In this document: one piece after another, positions 1-7,331 of the stretch
How positions within the stretch are numbered: the first letter of the stretch is position 1
How the letters are laid out: the number at the start of each line of letters is the position of its first letter
DNA from: Pseudomonadota bacterium
GTDB taxonomy: Bacteria; Desulfobacterota; Anaeroferrophillalia; Anaeroferrophillales; Tharpellaceae
Direction of reading: 5' to 3'
DNA length: 10,349 nt
Assembly: GCA_015486445.1 (NCBI GenBank)
Contig: WFRT01000118.1
Span: 1 to 10,349, forward strand
The notes under the pieces: generated by a model
Told to the model about the DNA's origin: nothing
Database searches by the model: none
What the model saw: the letters and a program-made list of their open reading frames with translations, nothing else
Position numbers and translations under genes: made by a program

Positions 1-5
1 GCGTT

Positions 6-118
6 AAGATTTCTGTTTTTCCTTACGCTCGCTACGCCCGCATTGCAAAACTCGCTTACGCTCAAACAGTTGCAATGCTTATGGGCTCCCGCTCGCTTAA
101 GAAAAACGACGAAATCTT
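6..118. repeat. Long imperfect inverted repeat (dispersed palindrome-like element)
   Basis: Four blocks pair in nested order: AAGATTTC (6-13) with GAAATCTT (111-118), GTTTTTC (15-21) with GAAAAAC (101-107), GCCC (36-39) with GGGC (83-86), and GCATTGCAA (40-48) with TTGCAATGC (70-78). This gives about 28 paired bases around a 21-nt loop. The 8-mer CGCTCGCT occurs as a direct repeat in both arms (26-33 and 90-97), and the loop carries the related CTCGCTTACGCTC (51-63). The outer blocks may continue beyond the left edge. The layout fits a REP/BIME-like or small MITE-like dispersed element, or the DNA for a long RNA hairpin. Only one copy is visible, so dispersal is inferred from its resemblance to repeats I recall in related genomes. 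No transposase is present. Confidence 0.7.
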
Positions 119-151
119 TCCGAAACCGCTCAGAAAAACCACTCCCGCCCC

Positions 152-175
152 CTCCCCCCTTCTGAAAGAGGGGAG
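152..175. repeat. Short C-rich/G-rich hairpin
   Basis: CTCCCC (152-157) can pair with GGGGAG (170-175) around a 12-nt loop. No T-tract follows on the + strand, and on the minus strand the first T-run is about 13 bases past the stem, so a classical intrinsic terminator is not supported. It lies just after the long inverted repeat and may belong to the same repeat cluster. Confidence 0.4.
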
Positions 176-262
176 ATAGAATTCAGCTGAATAGTTACCG
201 TTTGTTTTATAATAGTTCGAGTTGTTTTATTTTTTTCTTCCTCTAGTATATTTTATGCGTCT

Positions 263-312
263 GCAAAACCGTTGCGGCGGGCCCGGTCAGGATGACAATT
301 AAGCGGTTTTGT
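263..312. repeat. 8-bp perfect inverted repeat with 32-nt interior
   Basis: CAAAACCG (264-271) is the exact reverse complement of CGGTTTTG (304-311). The stem extends by wobble pairs at 263/312 and 272/303 and by a T-A pair at 273/302. The interior is GC-rich and contains the palindrome GGGCCC. The + strand continues into an AT-rich stretch with no continuous T-run, so a terminator for an upstream gene is only a weak possibility. An operator or a stable hairpin are alternatives. It lies upstream of the candidate promoter. Confidence 0.4.
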
Positions 313-348
313 TAAATATTTCTCGATTACATGAGAGGGAAAAAAACC

Positions 349-377
349 TTGACTTTGACTATCCAATGGTCTATGAG
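349..377 (+). promoter_or_regulatory. Candidate sigma70-type promoter for the nuo operon
   Basis: TTGACT (349-354, 5 of 6 consensus bases) is followed after 17 bp by TATGAG (372-377, 4 of 6). Transcription would start near 384 and leave a 5' leader of about 130 nt before nuoA. The -35 hexamer is immediately repeated (TTGACTTTGACT), but the second copy is too close to the -10. This is the best-spaced pair I found upstream of nuoA. The match is moderate and nothing else in the sequence confirms it. Confidence 0.35.
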
Positions 378-513
378 ACAAGCCGTTTTTCAACCGCTGC
401 TGTAACCTGCACGTCTGGCGGGAGAGCCGTCTTCCGCCTGTGTTTGCCTGATCTCTGAATGTTATGCAGACGGGGCCTTTTCCCTTCCATCCAGCCGGCT
501 CCAGGGGGTGTAG

Positions 514-878
514 ATGCCTGCTCCGCAAGTAATCGATTTTGTCTATGTGATCGTGGTCCTGGCGGGAGGGATAATCGCCGGGTTCGCGCCCTTCGTAATT
601 TCCGATATTTTTCGTCCTCGGACAATCAACAAGAAGACCCTGCTCACCTATGAATGCGGGATGGATCCCTACGGCTCGGCTTGGGATATCCGTTTCGGGG
701 CGGCCTACTATCTCTACGCCCTGATCTTTCTCGCTTTTGATGTTGACATTCTCTACCTCTTCCCGGTGGCCGCCGCCTACAACCATGTGTCCGGCCTGCG
801 GGGAGTTCTGGAAGTCGTGCTGTTTATCGGTATTCTGGCCCTCGCGGTCATTTATGTCTGGGTTAAAGGAGTATTTAC

Positions 879-906
<28 letters not shown>
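514..906 (+). CDS. nuoA: NADH-quinone oxidoreductase subunit A (complex I, NuoA)
   Basis: This is a small membrane subunit at the base of complex I, next to NuoH and NuoJ/K, which helps couple quinone reduction to ion pumping. The 130-aa product has three predicted helices (about 8-29, 62-85 and 97-118). It carries the family loop motif YECGMDP (46-52), whose Cys48 lies in the loop that moves during the catalytic cycle, and FDVDILYLFP (75-84). The second motif is normally FDVE, so the acidic residue at 78 is conservatively Asp instead of Glu. Length is normal for the family. The ATG at 514 is preceded by AGGGGG (503-508) at a good distance. It is the first gene of the operon and overlaps nuoB by 28 bases. 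Confidence 0.97.
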
Positions 907-1461
<555 letters not shown>

Positions 1462-1478
<17 letters not shown>

Positions 1479-1983
1479 AAAACTTGTCAACGAGCTCAAC
1501 GAGCTGCCGGTTGCCGTGGCCGCCTGCGATTACGCGCAGCGGGGTTATCATTACGAGGTCGATGTAGCCGCCGATCAGGTGCGCGCCTTGGCGGAATGCA
1601 TGTTGAAGCATGACATGTACCTGGTGTTTGTCGGCGGCCTCGACGTCAAGCCCGTCCCGCGGGTGGTCTACCAGTTTGCCAGCTACACTCATCCCGGCCG
1701 TTTCGTGGTCCGGGCGGCGGTTGACGAAAACAACATGGTGCCGACGATTTCCGATATCTTTCAAGGGGCCAGCTGGCACGAACGGGAGACCCGGGATTTT
1801 TTCGGCATCGTTTTTGCCGACCATCCCTACCTGAAACCCCTGATCCTGGCCGAGGAAGACGTCGATCTCAAGCCCCTGCTCAAAACCGAGGAGGCGCTCA
1901 AGGATATCAGCGAGGTGAGCTGGCCGGCCGCAAGCGATGTCTCATCGAAACCTGAAGCTAAAAACAAGGCGGAACAGGGCTGA
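1462..1983 (+). CDS. nuoC: NADH-quinone oxidoreductase subunit C (NuoC, 30 kDa subunit)
   Basis: This hydrophilic subunit of the connecting module packs against NuoD and NuoI and has no cofactor. The 173-aa product carries the complex I 30-kDa signature at 103-129, with ASWHERETRDFFGI (103-116) followed by HPYLKPLIL (121-129). The last 25 or so residues are polar and Lys/Glu/Ala-rich, probably disordered. The ATG at 1462 has AGAGGAAG (1447-1454) in front and overlaps the end of nuoB by 17 bases. It is a separate gene and is not fused to nuoD, as it is in E. coli. Its stop codon overlaps the nuoD start in a TGATG arrangement. Confidence 0.95.
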
Positions 1984-3134
1984 TGGAAACTGCAAAAGAA
2001 CAGGCCGCTCAATATACTCTCGAGCCGGCCACCGATATCCCGAAAAGCAACCACTACTACCTCAACATGGGGCCGCAGCATCCCAGCACCCACGGAGTGT
2101 TGCGGGTGCTGCTGGAGATGGACGGCGAATACGTCATCAAGGCCCAGCCGGTCCTGGGCTACGGCCACCGGATGCACGAAAAGATGGCCGAGCACAAGAA
2201 CTGGATGGCCTTCATGCCCAACACCGGGCGCATGGACTACGCCGCGGCCCTGCCCTTCAACCATGGCTACGCCGCCCTTTTCGAGCGTCTCTGCAACATC
2301 GAGGTACCGGAACGGGCCGAGTACATCCGGGTCATAACCTCGGAGCTCAACCGCCTGGTCAGCCACCATCTCTGGCTCGGCGCCTTCCTGCTCGATCTTG
2401 GCGCCTTTACCCCGATTCTCTACACCTTTGACGACCGTGAGCAGGTTCTCGATATCCTCGAAGACATCACCGGTTCCCGGCTTACCTACTGCTACTTTCG
2501 GGTGGGCGGGGTCTGCAAGGACATCGATGACAAGTTCGTCGAGCGCACCCGGGCCTATATCAAGCGGCAGCGGGAACGTTTCAAGGTCTACAACGAACTG
2601 GTTACCGGCAATATTATTTTCCTCAAGCGGGTTGAGGGGGTCGGTATCATCTCTCCGGAGATGGCCCGGCGCTACGGGGCCACCGGCCCGGTTGTGAGGG
2701 GCTCCGGAATCGCCTACGATATCCGCAAGGCCGAGCCTTATTCGGTCTACGACCGGTTTGATTTCGAAATTCCGACGGGAACCACCGGGGACTCGCTCGA
2801 CCGCTACCTGGTGCGTCTCGAGGAGATGGAGCAGAGCCTGAGAATCATCGAGCAGGCTCTGGAGCAGCTGCCCGACGGGCCTTATCTCGGCAAGGTGCCG
2901 AAAAAGCTCAAGCTTCCGACCGGTGATGCCAACTTCGCGGTCGAGGCGGCCCGGGGTGAACTGAGCTATTACCTGGTCAGCGGCGGCGGCGACATGCCTT
3001 ATCGGCTCAAGATCCGGGTTCCGTCCTATTCCAACCTGAGCCTGCTGCCTGAACTGGCCCAGGGCATGCTGATTGCCGATCTGGTGGCCGCGATGGGCAG
3101 CCTCGACCTGGTTATCCCCGAGATCGACCGCTGA
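1983..3134 (+). CDS. nuoD: NADH-quinone oxidoreductase subunit D (NuoD, 49 kDa subunit)
   Basis: This subunit forms the quinone-binding cavity with NuoB and NuoH and descends from the large subunit of NiFe hydrogenases. The 383-aa product has NMGPQHPSTHG (28-38), in which His37 corresponds to the quinone-site His, and RMDY (83-86), in which Tyr86 corresponds to the quinone-site Tyr. It ends in GSLDLVIPEIDR, the normal family terminus. The hydrogenase nickel-ligand Cys pairs are absent, so it is a NuoD and not a hydrogenase. The usual GYLHRGxEK loop reads GYGHRMHEK (59-67), a clear divergence from E. coli-type proteins. The ATG at 1983 is in a TGATG overlap with the nuoC stop. It is followed by a 108-bp gap and then nuoH, with no nuoE, nuoF or nuoG. 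Confidence 0.96.
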   Translation: METAKEQAAQYTLEPATDIPKSNHYYLNMGPQHPSTHGVLRVLLEMDGEYVIKAQPVLGYGHRMHEKMAEHKNWMAFMPNTGRMDYAAALPFNHGYAALFERLCNIEVPERAEYIRVITSELNRLVSHHLWLGAFLLDLGAFTPILYTFDDREQVLDILEDITGSRLTYCYFRVGGVCKDIDDKFVERTRAYIKRQRERFKVYNELVTGNIIFLKRVEGVGIISPEMARRYGATGPVVRGSGIAYDIRKAEPYSVYDRFDFEIPTGTTGDSLDRYLVRLEEMEQSLRIIEQALEQLPDGPYLGKVPKKLKLPTGDANFAVEAARGELSYYLVSGGGDMPYRLKIRVPSYSNLSLLPELAQGMLIADLVAAMGSLDLVIPEIDR

Positions 3135-3242
3135 AGAGAGCAAAAACAGGGTTGGTCCGGTAATATAAATCGAGGGTGGCCGGGGTTGTCCGGCGGTCAT
3201 CCTGAAAGTCGCGCTGATTTTATCGGTTAGTGGAGTACTGAT

Positions 3243-4211
3243 ATGCCTCCTGAGTTGCTACGCATGATCATCACGGCGGTGCTGGTGGTCGCATTCGTGT
3301 TTCTTAACGCCATGATTCTCGGCTACATGGAGCGTAAGATTTCGGCCCACATCCAGCGCCGGCCGGGGCTGATGGAGGTTGGTCCCCACGGGGTCCTGCA
3401 GCTGATTGTTGACGGTCTCAAGCTGATCGGCAAGCAGCTCGTGGTGCCGGAAGGCTCGAGCCCGTTTCTCTTCCGCCTGGCCCCGCTGCTCTCCTTCGCT
3501 CCCTGTGTCCTGCCCTTTGTCGTGATTCCGTTCAGCCGCAAGCTCCAGGCGGTTTCGATGGATGTCGGCCTGATCTACATCCTGGCCATGACTTCGATCA
3601 ACGTTGTGGCCGTCCTGGTGGCCGGCTGGGCTTCCAACAACAAGTACTCCCTGTTCGGCACCTTTCGTTCGGTCGCCCAGGCGGTCTCCTACGAGATCCC
3701 GATGCTGCTTTCCCTGCTGGCGGTAATCATGATGACCAGCAGCTTCAGCCTTGAGGGGATTATCGAGGCGCAGAAATATTACTGGTTCATCCTGATCCAG
3801 CCGGTGGCCTTCATTATCTATTTTGTCTCCGGCCTGGCCGAGACCAACCGGGCTCCGTTCGATTTGCCCGAAGCGGAGAGTGAACTGACCGCCGGTTTCC
3901 ACACCGAGTACAGCGGCATGGGTTTCAGCTTTTTCTTTCTCGCCGAGTATGCCAACATGTTCACGGTCTGTTCGATTGCCACGATCCTGTTTCTCGGCGG
4001 CTGGAAGGGAATTCCCCTGCCGTTTTACGATTACAGCGGCATCATCTGGTTCCTGCTCAAGGTTTACGGGTTGCTGTTTGTCATGATCTGGGCCCGCTGG
4101 ACCTATCCCCGGGTGCGTTTCGACCAGCTCATGACCTTCTGCTGGAAATACCTGATTCCATTTTCTATGGCCAATCTTCTCATCACTGCGATAATGGTTA
4201 AAATCATATGA
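3243..4211 (+). CDS. nuoH: NADH-quinone oxidoreductase subunit H (NuoH)
   Basis: This membrane subunit carries the entrance of the quinone channel and links the peripheral arm to the membrane arm. The 322-aa product has about eight hydrophobic helices. Family motifs visible are ERKISAHIQRRPG (30-42), GPHGVLQLIVDGLK (47-60), GWASNNKYSLFGTFR near residue 130, AETNRAPFDLPEAESELTAG near 200, and HTEYSGMGF immediately after. The usual Lys-Glu after the GLK motif is Lys-Gln here (64-65). The ATG at 3243 has GGAG (3232-3235) 7 bases upstream. Length is normal. It follows a 108-bp untranslated gap after nuoD, where many operons carry nuoE, nuoF and nuoG, and its stop overlaps the nuoI start as ATGA. 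Confidence 0.97.
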   Translation: MPPELLRMIITAVLVVAFVFLNAMILGYMERKISAHIQRRPGLMEVGPHGVLQLIVDGLKLIGKQLVVPEGSSPFLFRLAPLLSFAPCVLPFVVIPFSRKLQAVSMDVGLIYILAMTSINVVAVLVAGWASNNKYSLFGTFRSVAQAVSYEIPMLLSLLAVIMMTSSFSLEGIIEAQKYYWFILIQPVAFIIYFVSGLAETNRAPFDLPEAESELTAGFHTEYSGMGFSFFFLAEYANMFTVCSIATILFLGGWKGIPLPFYDYSGIIWFLLKVYGLLFVMIWARWTYPRVRFDQLMTFCWKYLIPFSMANLLITAIMVKII

Positions 4212-4708
4212 ACGTAAAGACTGATCTAAGGGCTGAGAGGGGTTATTTCGGTGAACTCTGGTTCGGGGCCAAGAGCCTGCTGATCGGCTTGAAGGTGACG
4301 CTGAAAGCCCTGTTCAAGCCGATTGTCACGGTCCAGTATCCCCGGGAGGAGTGCGACATAACACCGAACTACCGGGGGCACGTGGAGTTGGTTTTCAACC
4401 CCGAGACCGGCGGTTGCGACTGCATCGTCTGCGGCATGTGCGCCCGGGCCTGTCCTTCCGACTGCATTACCGTCAAGGGGGAGAAAAAGGAGGGCGAGAA
4501 GGGCAAGACCCTGACCCTCTTTTCCCTCGATTTTACCAAGTGCAGTCTCTGCGGCAGCTGCGTTGAGACCTGCCCCAAGTCAGCCCTGACCTATTCCCAG
4601 GACTATAACATCGCGGGCTTTACGCGTGAGGAGTTTCATTACGACCTCATCGAGCGTCTCAAGCGCCGGCATCAACAACCCCTGGCTGCGGCCGCCGGAG
4701 GCAACTGA
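4208..4708 (+). CDS. nuoI: NADH-quinone oxidoreductase subunit I (NuoI, 2x 4Fe-4S)
   Basis: This peripheral-arm ferredoxin-like subunit passes electrons through two 4Fe-4S clusters (N6a, N6b) to N2 in NuoB. The 166-aa product has two CxxCxxCxxxCP motifs: Cys72, 75, 78, 82 and Cys112, 115, 118, 122. Two further cysteines (70, 86) flank the first motif. The N-terminal 40 residues include an amphipathic, hydrophobic stretch expected to lie against the membrane. A Lys/Glu-rich linker (90-100) separates the clusters. With no nuoG in the operon, NuoI is the outermost Fe-S protein encoded here and is the likely docking point for the electron-input partner. The ATG at 4208 is in an ATGA overlap with nuoH; no strong ribosome site is visible, so translation is probably coupled. 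Confidence 0.97.
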   Translation: MNVKTDLRAERGYFGELWFGAKSLLIGLKVTLKALFKPIVTVQYPREECDITPNYRGHVELVFNPETGGCDCIVCGMCARACPSDCITVKGEKKEGEKGKTLTLFSLDFTKCSLCGSCVETCPKSALTYSQDYNIAGFTREEFHYDLIERLKRRHQQPLAAAAGGN

Positions 4709-5235
4709 TGGCATACGGAACCTTAATCGAGATTTTATTCTACCTTTTCCTGATCATGATCGCTTTCGGGGCCTGGCAGGCGGTGACCTCCCAGGTTCTG
4801 ATGCGGGCGGTCATGGGGCTGGCCATGGCGATGTTCGGGGTCGCCGGCCTCTATCTCTACCTCAACAGTCCCTTCCTGGCCCTGATGCAGATCCTGATCT
4901 ACGTCGGCGCGGTATGTATCATGATCGTCTTCGGGATCATGGTGGGCTACACGCCGAAGGAACTGGCCGCCTACGCGATCGAACCCCGGAACACGGTTGT
5001 TTCCCTGGTTGCCTCCCTGCTGACCCTGGGGGTTGTCTACCTCGGGCTCTACCGGGCTCAATGGGTGCCGGCGCCGGGGGCGGGGCAGGGTGATTTCAGC
5101 CTGTCGACCCTGGGGTTGAGCCTGATGAACCGTTACGGCCTGGCCTTTGAACTTATTTCGGTGGTTCTGCTGATCGCCATCATTGGTGTGGTGGCAATTA
5201 CCTGGAACGGAAAACGCAGGGGGTTGAACAAGTGA
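4708..5235 (+). CDS. nuoJ: NADH-quinone oxidoreductase subunit J (NuoJ)
   Basis: This membrane subunit lies near the quinone end of the membrane arm and takes part in coupling through a helix that changes between alpha and pi-bulge forms. The 175-aa product has about five hydrophobic helices, the hallmark QILIYVGAV (61-69, with the conserved Tyr65), and YGLAFELISVVLLIAIIG (143-160) in the last helix. A short loop rich in Pro and Gly (about 121-128) precedes the last part. The ATG at 4708 overlaps the nuoI stop as TGATG, with GGAGG (4697-4701) 6 bases upstream. The stop overlaps the nuoK start. Length and layout are typical. Confidence 0.96.
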   Translation: MAYGTLIEILFYLFLIMIAFGAWQAVTSQVLMRAVMGLAMAMFGVAGLYLYLNSPFLALMQILIYVGAVCIMIVFGIMVGYTPKELAAYAIEPRNTVVSLVASLLTLGVVYLGLYRAQWVPAPGAGQGDFSLSTLGLSLMNRYGLAFELISVVLLIAIIGVVAITWNGKRRGLNK

Positions 5236-5546
5236 TAAGCTATAATCTTTATACCTACCTGGCGGTGGCCGGGGCCCTGCTGTGTTTCGGGCTTTACGGC
5301 CTGATGCAGCATCGCAGCCTGATCGGCATGCTGATTTCGACCGAGTTGATTTTGAACGGGGCCGGGCTCAATTTCATGGCCTTCAACCGTTTTCTGGCTC
5401 CCGACCCGGCGATCGGACAGGTCTTTGCCCTGTTTATCATGGGCCTGGCCGCGGCTGAGGCGGCGATTGCCGTGAGCCTGATTTTTGCCGTCTACCGGAA
5501 ATATCATACATCCGATCCCGAGCGGGTCAACGATCTGCGCGGATAG
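5232..5546 (+). CDS. nuoK: NADH-quinone oxidoreductase subunit K (NuoK)
   Basis: This small three-helix membrane subunit, related to MrpC, contributes acidic residues to the central proton path of the membrane arm. The 104-aa product has both buried glutamates of the family: Glu38 in STELILNG and Glu76 in AAAEAAIA. The start is GTG at 5232 in a GTGA overlap with the nuoJ stop; the purine-rich GCAGGGGG upstream serves as ribosome site. This start gives the normal family length. The next gene begins 25 bases after the stop. Confidence 0.96.
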   Translation: MISYNLYTYLAVAGALLCFGLYGLMQHRSLIGMLISTELILNGAGLNFMAFNRFLAPDPAIGQVFALFIMGLAAAEAAIAVSLIFAVYRKYHTSDPERVNDLRG

Positions 5547-5571
5547 CGGGAGATAGAGGTCTATATCAGAT

Positions 5572-7065
5572 ATGGAAACCATCATTACCAGTAAAATCCT
5601 GCTCACCTCTGCTCTGCCGATGTTGACCGCTGTCCTGGTCATGCTTTCCGGCAAGAAGCCCAACCTGAGAGAGTCCTGGTCGGTAATCGGCGCGGTCCTG
5701 ACCTTTCTCTCGGTGGTCAACCTGCTGCCCCATATTCTCAGCGGCGGGGCCTACGAGTATACCCTGGCGACGCTCTATCCGGGAATCAGCATCAAGTTCC
5801 ACCTCGACGCCTTAGGCATTCTGTTCGCCGGGACCGCCTCGTTTCTCTGGATCCTGGCCGGTTTCTACTGCGTCGGCTACATGCGGGGGCTCAACGAACA
5901 CGCCCAGACCCGTTTCTACGTCTGCTACGCGGTTTCGGTCGGGGGGGCCATGGGCGCCGCCTTCGCCGGCAACCTTTTTACCCTCTACCTGTTCTACGAA
6001 ATCGTTTCGATTTTCACCTATCCCCTGGTCGCCCATCACCAGGATGCCGAGGGCTACGAAGGCGGAAGGAAGTACATTACCTACCTGATGTTCACCTCGA
6101 AGGCGTTCCTGCTGCCGGCCATGGCGATCATCTATGTCCAGTGCGGCACCCTCGACTTCTGTTATACCGGGATCGCCAACGGCATCTTCCCGGCCGGTGC
6201 CAACCACACCCTGGTGGTGATCTCCTACCTGCTTTGTCTCTTCGGCTTTGCCAAGGCCGGGATCATGCCGCTGCACAGCTGGCTGCCCTCGGCGATGGTC
6301 GCCCCCACCCCGGTCAGCGCCCTGCTCCATGCCGTGGTCGTGGTCAAGGTCGGGGTCTTTTCGACCTGCCGGATAATGCTTTCGGTTTTCGGAGTCAAAC
6401 TGCTTCATGACCTGAACCTGGGGATCTTTACCGCCTACTTCGTCTCTTTTACGATTATCATGGCCTCGGTGATTGCCCTGAGCAAGACCAATCTCAAGGC
6501 CCGGCTGGCCTACTCGACCATCAGCCAGCTTTCCTATATCATTCTCGGTGTGGCCATGCTGACCCCGAACGGGATCACCGGCGGACTTATCCATATTACC
6601 AACCACGCCTTTTCCAAGATTACCCTGTTCTTCTGCGCCGGGGCGATTTTCGTCGCCTGCGGCAAAAAGGATATCCGGGAAATGGGAGGGCTGGGCTGGC
6701 GCATGCCGATTACCATGATCGCCTTCGGGATCGCCTCTCTGAGCATGATCGGGGTGCCGCCTTCCTGCGGTTTTGTTACCAAGTGGTTTCTCGCCCTCGG
6801 GGCCATGGATATCAAGAGCATCGGCCTGCTCGTGGTGCTGCTGGTCAGCAGCCTGCTCAACGCCGGCTACTTCGTGCCGGTTTTTCTCAAGGCCTTTTTC
6901 GGTCAGCCGCCGGCGGCCGAAGTCGGGGTTACCGACAACCTGGAGAACCGGCCCCTGATTCTCTTCATGGTGGTGCCGCTCCTGATTACCAGCATTATCT
7001 CCATTGTCCTCGGCATCTATCCCGATCTCTTCTTAAAGATCATTAACGTTATGGTGGGAGCATGA
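5572..7065 (+). CDS. Antiporter-like proton-translocating subunit (NuoL/Mrp subunit D family), first copy
   Basis: This is a large membrane subunit of the NuoL/M/N-MrpA/MrpD family, occupying the place where nuoL normally sits. The 497-aa product has about 14 hydrophobic segments. The channel residues line up: Glu143 in LFYEIVSIF (helix 5), Lys228 in FAKAGIMPLHSWLP (helix 7), Lys259 in APTPVSALLHAVVVVK (helix 8, with His253), and Lys349 in HAFSKITLFF (helix 12). APTPVSALLHA resembles NuoL and MrpA more than NuoM or NuoN. At 497 aa it is about 110 residues shorter than E. coli NuoL and lacks the C-terminal lateral-helix extension. The ATG at 5572 has GAGG (5556-5559) at a rather long distance. 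Its stop overlaps the next gene as ATGA. Whether it should be named nuoL or an Mrp-type subunit cannot be settled without a tree. Confidence 0.92.
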   Translation: METIITSKILLTSALPMLTAVLVMLSGKKPNLRESWSVIGAVLTFLSVVNLLPHILSGGAYEYTLATLYPGISIKFHLDALGILFAGTASFLWILAGFYCVGYMRGLNEHAQTRFYVCYAVSVGGAMGAAFAGNLFTLYLFYEIVSIFTYPLVAHHQDAEGYEGGRKYITYLMFTSKAFLLPAMAIIYVQCGTLDFCYTGIANGIFPAGANHTLVVISYLLCLFGFAKAGIMPLHSWLPSAMVAPTPVSALLHAVVVVKVGVFSTCRIMLSVFGVKLLHDLNLGIFTAYFVSFTIIMASVIALSKTNLKARLAYSTISQLSYIILGVAMLTPNGITGGLIHITNHAFSKITLFFCAGAIFVACGKKDIREMGGLGWRMPITMIAFGIASLSMIGVPPSCGFVTKWFLALGAMDIKSIGLLVVLLVSSLLNAGYFVPVFLKAFFGQPPAAEVGVTDNLENRPLILFMVVPLLITSIISIVLGIYPDLFLKIINVMVGA

Positions 7066-7331
7066 TAGTTAAAATCCTCAGTTATCTGCAGGACCACGCA
7101 CGCGTCCTCAAGTGGGTGTTCTTCGCTTTCCTGGTCGGCATCCTGGTTTTCGATTTTACGATTGAGAGGCATCATGCCCATTTCTGGGGCGACAAGGTCA
7201 TCGGCTTCTGGGCCCTGTTCACCTTTTTCGGCTGCCTCGGGATGATTGTTTTCTGCAAGGGACTCTCACACGTCTGGCTGGCCCAGCCGGAAGACTACTA
7301 CGATCGGGAGGAGACGGAAAATGATGAGTAG
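7062..7331 (+). CDS. Small two-helix membrane protein between antiporter-like subunits
   Basis: The 89-aa product has two hydrophobic helices (about 17-33 and 46-66). A charged, His-rich loop lies between them (RHHAHFWGDK, 36-45), and an acidic tail follows that includes PEDYYD (76-81). I do not recognise a named family, although I recall similar unnamed two-helix proteins beside Mrp/complex I-type genes. Its start overlaps the preceding stop as ATGA and its end overlaps the next gene by 11 bases, so it is translated as part of the operon and is very likely a real subunit or assembly factor. The GGGAG (7056-7060) before the start is only 1 base from the ATG, too close for normal initiation, which points to termination-reinitiation from the upstream gene. 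No cofactor-binding motif is visible. Confidence 0.85.
   Translation: MIVKILSYLQDHARVLKWVFFAFLVGILVFDFTIERHHAHFWGDKVIGFWALFTFFGCLGMIVFCKGLSHVWLAQPEDYYDREETENDE

Larger units (their letters stand above)
1..513. other. Non-coding upstream region of the nuo operon
   Basis: No convincing protein-coding gene lies before nuoA. The open frames here on the minus strand show no recognisable domain and run into nuoA, so they are read as chance frames. The stretch holds a long imperfect inverted repeat near the left edge, a C-rich/G-rich short hairpin at about 152-175, an AT-rich tract at about 181-255, an 8-bp inverted repeat at 264-311, and a candidate promoter at 349-377. The composition (AT-rich centre, palindromic elements) is typical of an intergenic region. 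Whatever gene lies to the left is outside the window. Confidence 0.8.

Noticed and set aside
152..180. Possible terminator of a gene left of the window
   Set aside because: Six-base stem but no T-run directly after it on either strand.
208..213. Perfect TATAAT in the AT-rich upstream tract
   Set aside because: No acceptable -35 hexamer at 15-19 bp spacing, and it would give a leader of about 295 nt.
253..786. 177-aa open frame on the minus strand across the upstream region and nuoA
   Set aside because: No family resemblance and more than half of it is antisense to nuoA.
1827..3200. 457-aa open frame on the minus strand opposite nuoC and nuoD
   Set aside because: It lies antisense to two certain genes, has no recognisable domain, and its length is explained by GC-rich codon use.
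5812..6606. 264-aa open frame on the minus strand opposite the first antiporter-like gene
   Set aside because: Same reasons: fully antisense to a clear gene, with a biased and unrecognisable translation.
7246..7320. Upstream in-frame ATG extending the 589-aa protein by 25 residues
   Set aside because: The added residues are hydrophilic and Arg-rich, lie inside the preceding gene, and the ATG at 7321 has a well-placed AGGAG.
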